Assembly (NCBI GenBank): GCA_022072615.1
Contig: JAJVHS010000093.1
Coordinates: 1 to 35,420, forward strand
Length of the DNA stretch: 35,420 bases
Reading direction: 5' to 3'
DNA from: Phycisphaerales bacterium
GTDB taxonomy: Bacteria; Planctomycetota; Phycisphaerae; Phycisphaerales; UBA1924
The notes under the pieces were generated by a model. It was not told where the DNA came from and did not search any database. It worked only from the letters and a program-made list of their open reading frames with translations. The translations under genes were made by a program, and so were the position numbers. Shown here in pieces: positions 33,626 through 35,420 of the stretch (its first letter is position 1; every line of letters begins with the position of its first letter).

Positions 33626-33655
33626 AGCATACCCGGCTTCGAGCGGAAACTGCAA
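33626..33655 (-). promoter_or_regulatory. candidate promoter for the ACT-domain gene
   Basis: On the minus strand TTGCAG (33655-33650) is followed, 18 bases on, by TATGCT (33631-33626). It precedes ATG 33400 by a leader of about 220 nt. A 5-bp hairpin (GCTAC/GTAGC, 33614-33628) overlaps the -10. The rest of 33401-33702 holds no gene that I can support. Confidence 0.3.
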
Positions 33656-33702
33656 TACGAACAGAGTGCGACCTCGGGCGTTCCATCAGCCGCGCCGCGT
33701 GC

Positions 33703-34074
33703 TCACACGTGGAAGCTCGATCCGCAGCCGCACGTGGAGGTGGCGTTGGGGTTGTTGAAAACGAAGCCGCGACCCATGATTTCATCGCGGAAATCGACGG
33801 TGACGCCGTTCAGGTAAAGCAGGCTCTTGGGGTCGCAGATGATCTTGACGCCGTGCTGGTCGAACTCCTCGTCGGTGTCCTTCTGGGACTCCGTGAGATC
33901 AAGGATGTAGCTGAAGCCCGAGCAGCCGCCGCCCTTGACGCCAACACGGAGGCGGACTTTCTCGGCGTTGAGCTCCTGCTCCTGGATGATCCGCTTGATC
34001 TCGCGGGCGGCGGTTTCGGTGAGCAGGACACCAGCCTGTGCGGTCGGGTCGGAGGTGGTCGGCATCGTGGTCAT
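33703..34074 (-). CDS. A-type iron-sulfur carrier (IscA/ErpA/SufA family)
   Basis: This protein carries Fe-S clusters to target enzymes. The 123-residue product has the three conserved Cys: C51 in GGGCSGFSY, and C115 and C117 in TCGCGSSF at the C-terminus. The LTETAAREIKRII helix and YLNGVTVDF are also typical. ATG 34074 has GGAG six bases upstream. No isc or suf neighbours are in the window, so it stands alone; whether it is best called ErpA, IscA or SufA cannot be told from sequence. Confidence 0.94.
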   Translation of the reverse strand: MTTMPTTSDPTAQAGVLLTETAAREIKRIIQEQELNAEKVRLRVGVKGGGCSGFSYILDLTESQKDTDEEFDQHGVKIICDPKSLLYLNGVTVDFRDEIMGRGFVFNNPNATSTCGCGSSFHV

Positions 34075-34121
34075 CGAAGTCTCCTTGGCGGTATTCGCCG
34101 GGGCGAAGCACTGCCTCACGA

Positions 34122-34127
34122 ATAATA
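34122..34127 (-). promoter_or_regulatory. candidate -10 for the Fe-S carrier gene
   Basis: TATTAT on the minus strand (five of six matches to consensus) precedes ATG 34074 by about 48 nt. No convincing -35 is at normal spacing, and an inverted repeat lies just upstream (34134-34173), so an activator or repressor could act here. Confidence 0.35.
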
Positions 34128-34133
34128 CGCGTG

Positions 34134-34173
34134 GAGCATGCCGAACGCCTCCCATCCAATTGGCGGCATGCTC
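34134..34173. repeat. 10-bp perfect inverted repeat upstream of the Fe-S carrier gene
   Basis: GAGCATGCCG (34134-34143) and CGGCATGCTC (34164-34173) are exact complements around a 20-nt spacer, which itself ends in the palindrome CCAATTGG (34156-34163). It starts seven bases beyond the candidate -10 at 34122-34127. It could be a regulator site or an RNA hairpin. Confidence 0.5.
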
Positions 34174-34289
34174 GGACGGTTTGCCGAAGGGTCGGCCCGG
34201 CGCGACCGCCGTGCTTCCAGGGCCTTTCCATGGCGCGAGGACGCGATTCATCACCGAGTTCCGTCGGGCACCCGCTCCGACCACTGCCC

Positions 34290-34430
34290 GGGGCCTGCTA
34301 GGCCTAAGTGCACTGCGGAGAGATGCACGAGCACAGTCTCAGCGGCGACGGCGACCCAGCGCCACGAGAAGCAAAGAGAGATGTCTGTCACCTCCAAAGG
34401 GCTCTGCGAGACGCCAGGCCTTTTTTCTTT
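34290..34430 (+). ncRNA. candidate small RNA, not certain
   Basis: No good reading frame covers this stretch. On the plus strand it holds GGCCT/AGGCC (34292-34304) and GTGCA/TGCAC (34308-34328) hairpins, a locally AT-richer region, an unpaired-looking CACCTCC (near 34390), and a stem followed by TTTTTTCTTT. CCUCC matches the Shine-Dalgarno complement, which many trans-acting small RNAs use to bind mRNAs. No promoter was identified. This rests on structure and motif only. Confidence 0.2.
34396..34430 (+). terminator. intrinsic-terminator-like hairpin with T-run
   Basis: AAAGG(G)C (34396-34402) pairs with GCCTTT (34418-34423) with one bulged G, and a run of nine T in ten bases follows (34421-34430). 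T-runs of this length are rare in the surrounding high-GC DNA. No plus-strand gene lies directly upstream, so it would end an unannotated transcript. Confidence 0.3.
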
Positions 34431-34813
34431 GTTGAATCGCGCGGTCTCGGCGAGGTGGGAAGGCCCGTGCGGCGGCGCCGTGACGCCCGCCGGATGAGGT
34501 GCCGGCGGCGGCGTGCTCGGGCCGCACGGGTGTCACCGTCGGCGCAGTCCGAGCGCGCGGGCCGTTATCCGACGGACGCGGCGGGCGTTTCTCGAACAGG
34601 CGATGGCACGGGGTGGATTCCCGTGTACGTTCGACACGTCGCGAGCAGGGCCGGTCGACCCGGCCTGGCGCGGAGCCTCGTCGCCGAGTGGCGCAGGAGC
34701 CCGTCGGCGCCTCGCGGCTTCCGGGTGCAGGATGCGTTTCTCACGGACCGCTCCGCGTGGAGCGCCCGTGGTAATCCGTGTTTGCAGTCAGCACATGCAA
34801 GAGGAGAGGACAG
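34431..34813. other. non-coding stretch upstream of the PEP-CTERM gene
   Basis: Several open frames cross this stretch in both directions, but all have Arg/Pro/Ser-rich compositions typical of chance frames in high-GC DNA. I see no promoter with both elements, no repeat and no RNA gene. Only the AGGAGAGG ribosome-binding site just before 34814 is recognisable. Confidence 0.4.
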
Positions 34814-35420
34814 ATGAAGAAGGGAATGATCGCAGCGGTTCTCGTGGCGGGCCTGGCCGGCGCGGCCAACGCCGATCTGCTCTACAGCAACGCGTGGGAC
34901 CAGACGGGCAACGCCTATTCGTCGCAGAATGACACGGCGACGTACGGCAACTTCGCGACGGCGTACGCGTTCTTCACGACCGGCGGGGCGCAGTGGAACG
35001 TGACGGACATCCACGTCGTGGGCGAGTTCTTCAATCCGCCCGAAGCGGCGCCGATCGCCGGCATGACGGTCAAGATCTTCGCGGACGCGGGCAACGCCCC
35101 CGGCGCGCTGCTCAGCTCGACCTACGTGCCCGCGGGCTCCTTCATCGAGACCTCGCTGGGCAACGTGGGCGGCTTCCCCTGCTTCAAGTACGACATGGAT
35201 GTGACCCCGACGATGGTGACGGGCGACGCCTGGGTGTCGGTGGTGCCCGACGTGGCCTTCCCGCCCCAGTGGGGCTGGGCGACGGGCGTCGACGCCAATC
35301 CGTCGCACGCCGCGTGGCAGGATTTCTTCGGCACGCCCGGCCGGCTGCCCGCGAGCCTGGCGCTCGACGTGACCGGCCGCGTGGTTCCGGCTCCGGCGAG
35401 CCTCGCGCTGCTGGGGATCG
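34814..35420 (+). CDS. PEP-CTERM-type secreted protein, C-terminus cut by window edge
   Basis: The frame begins at ATG 34814, six bases after an AGGAGAGG Shine-Dalgarno, and is still open at 35420 (202 complete codons). Residues 1-21 are a signal peptide (MKKGMIAAVLVAGLAGAANA, cut before DLLYSN). The body is a Gly/Thr/Tyr-rich secreted beta domain with no catalytic motif that I can identify. The last residues read RVVPAPASLALLGI, the start of a PEP-CTERM sorting signal (VPAPA then a hydrophobic helix), which would be followed by Arg residues outside the window. PEP-CTERM proteins are sorted by an exosortase, often with exopolysaccharide export. The exosortase gene is not in this window. Confidence 0.88.
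   Translation, partial: MKKGMIAAVLVAGLAGAANADLLYSNAWDQTGNAYSSQNDTATYGNFATAYAFFTTGGAQWNVTDIHVVGEFFNPPEAAPIAGMTVKIFADAGNAPGALLSSTYVPAGSFIETSLGNVGGFPCFKYDMDVTPTMVTGDAWVSVVPDVAFPPQWGWATGVDANPSHAAWQDFFGTPGRLPASLALDVTGRVVPAPASLALLGI

Noticed and set aside
34778..34795. Sigma-54-like TGGTAA...TTTGCA before the PEP-CTERM gene
   Set aside because: The GG and GC are 12 nt apart instead of 10, so it does not fit the -24/-12 spacing.
34138..34817. Several open frames of 90-170 codons upstream of the PEP-CTERM gene
   Set aside because: They overlap each other in different frames, are Arg/Ser/Pro-rich, and have no ribosome-binding site or domain.
1..35420. CRISPR arrays, insertion sequences, phage genes, attachment sites
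   Set aside because: No spaced direct repeats, transposase or integrase motifs, or tRNA-linked duplications were seen on either strand.

Overview
The window looks like chromosome of a high-GC planctomycete, most likely class Phycisphaerae. This is inferred from gene content, because no rRNA or marker tree is available here. The clues are a secreted subtilase with a LEPR-XLL-type N-terminus (LERLEERYALSA), a PEP-CTERM protein at the right edge, a Hanks-type kinase fused to CHASE2, two SPINDLY-type (GT41) glycosyltransferases, a Rho factor with a long Arg/Asp/Gly-rich extension, and many small lineage-type hypothetical proteins. I count 28 protein genes, two of them cut by the window edges. I see no tRNA, rRNA, CRISPR array, insertion sequence or prophage.

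Layout. 1-5305: a partial DUF4139-type secreted protein diverges from a GH2 beta-mannosidase lacking its second beta-sandwich, followed by a zinc-ribbon protein of unknown function in lower-GC DNA. 5326-8662: rho and a CNNM/CorC-type membrane protein form a minus-strand pair. 9045-11462: a small lipoprotein and the first GT41 enzyme. 11594-15133: RNase R preceded by an SDR-type epimerase/NDUFA9-like protein. 15206-16884: an orphan ABC ATPase overlapping a membrane-anchored hypothetical. 16912-17801: an Arg-rich protein and an extremely acidic protein in one unit. 18148-19016: two overlapping small membrane proteins. 19021-23019: a three-gene unit of CHASE2 kinase, translationally coupled lipoprotein, and a leaderless-peptide paralogue of that lipoprotein. 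23158-25094: a DUF3568-type lipoprotein, a histone-H1-like tailed protein and a small hypothetical. 25105-27498: the second GT41 enzyme with trpF. 27633-31676: a 1347-residue subtilase with four PPC-like domains and a probable six-bladed propeller. 31716-32896: YbaB overlapping a Nudix protein. 32906-34074: an ACT-domain protein and an A-type Fe-S carrier. 34814-35420: the start of a PEP-CTERM protein.

How they fit together. Most of the window is housekeeping (RNA turnover and termination, tryptophan synthesis, Fe-S assembly, nucleoid protein) mixed with envelope and secretion genes. The parts most likely to hold undescribed biology are: (1) the kinase/lipoprotein/paralogue module at 19021-23019; (2) a recurring GGTACCAT or TANNNT box 5-8 nt upstream of start codons that lack a Shine-Dalgarno sequence, which reads like a leaderless-transcript promoter class; (3) the acidic/basic small-protein pair at 16912-17801; and (4) a possible small RNA with a CCUCC motif and an intrinsic terminator near 34290-34430. 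All positions and motifs were read by eye; family names rest on remembered family features, not on a search.
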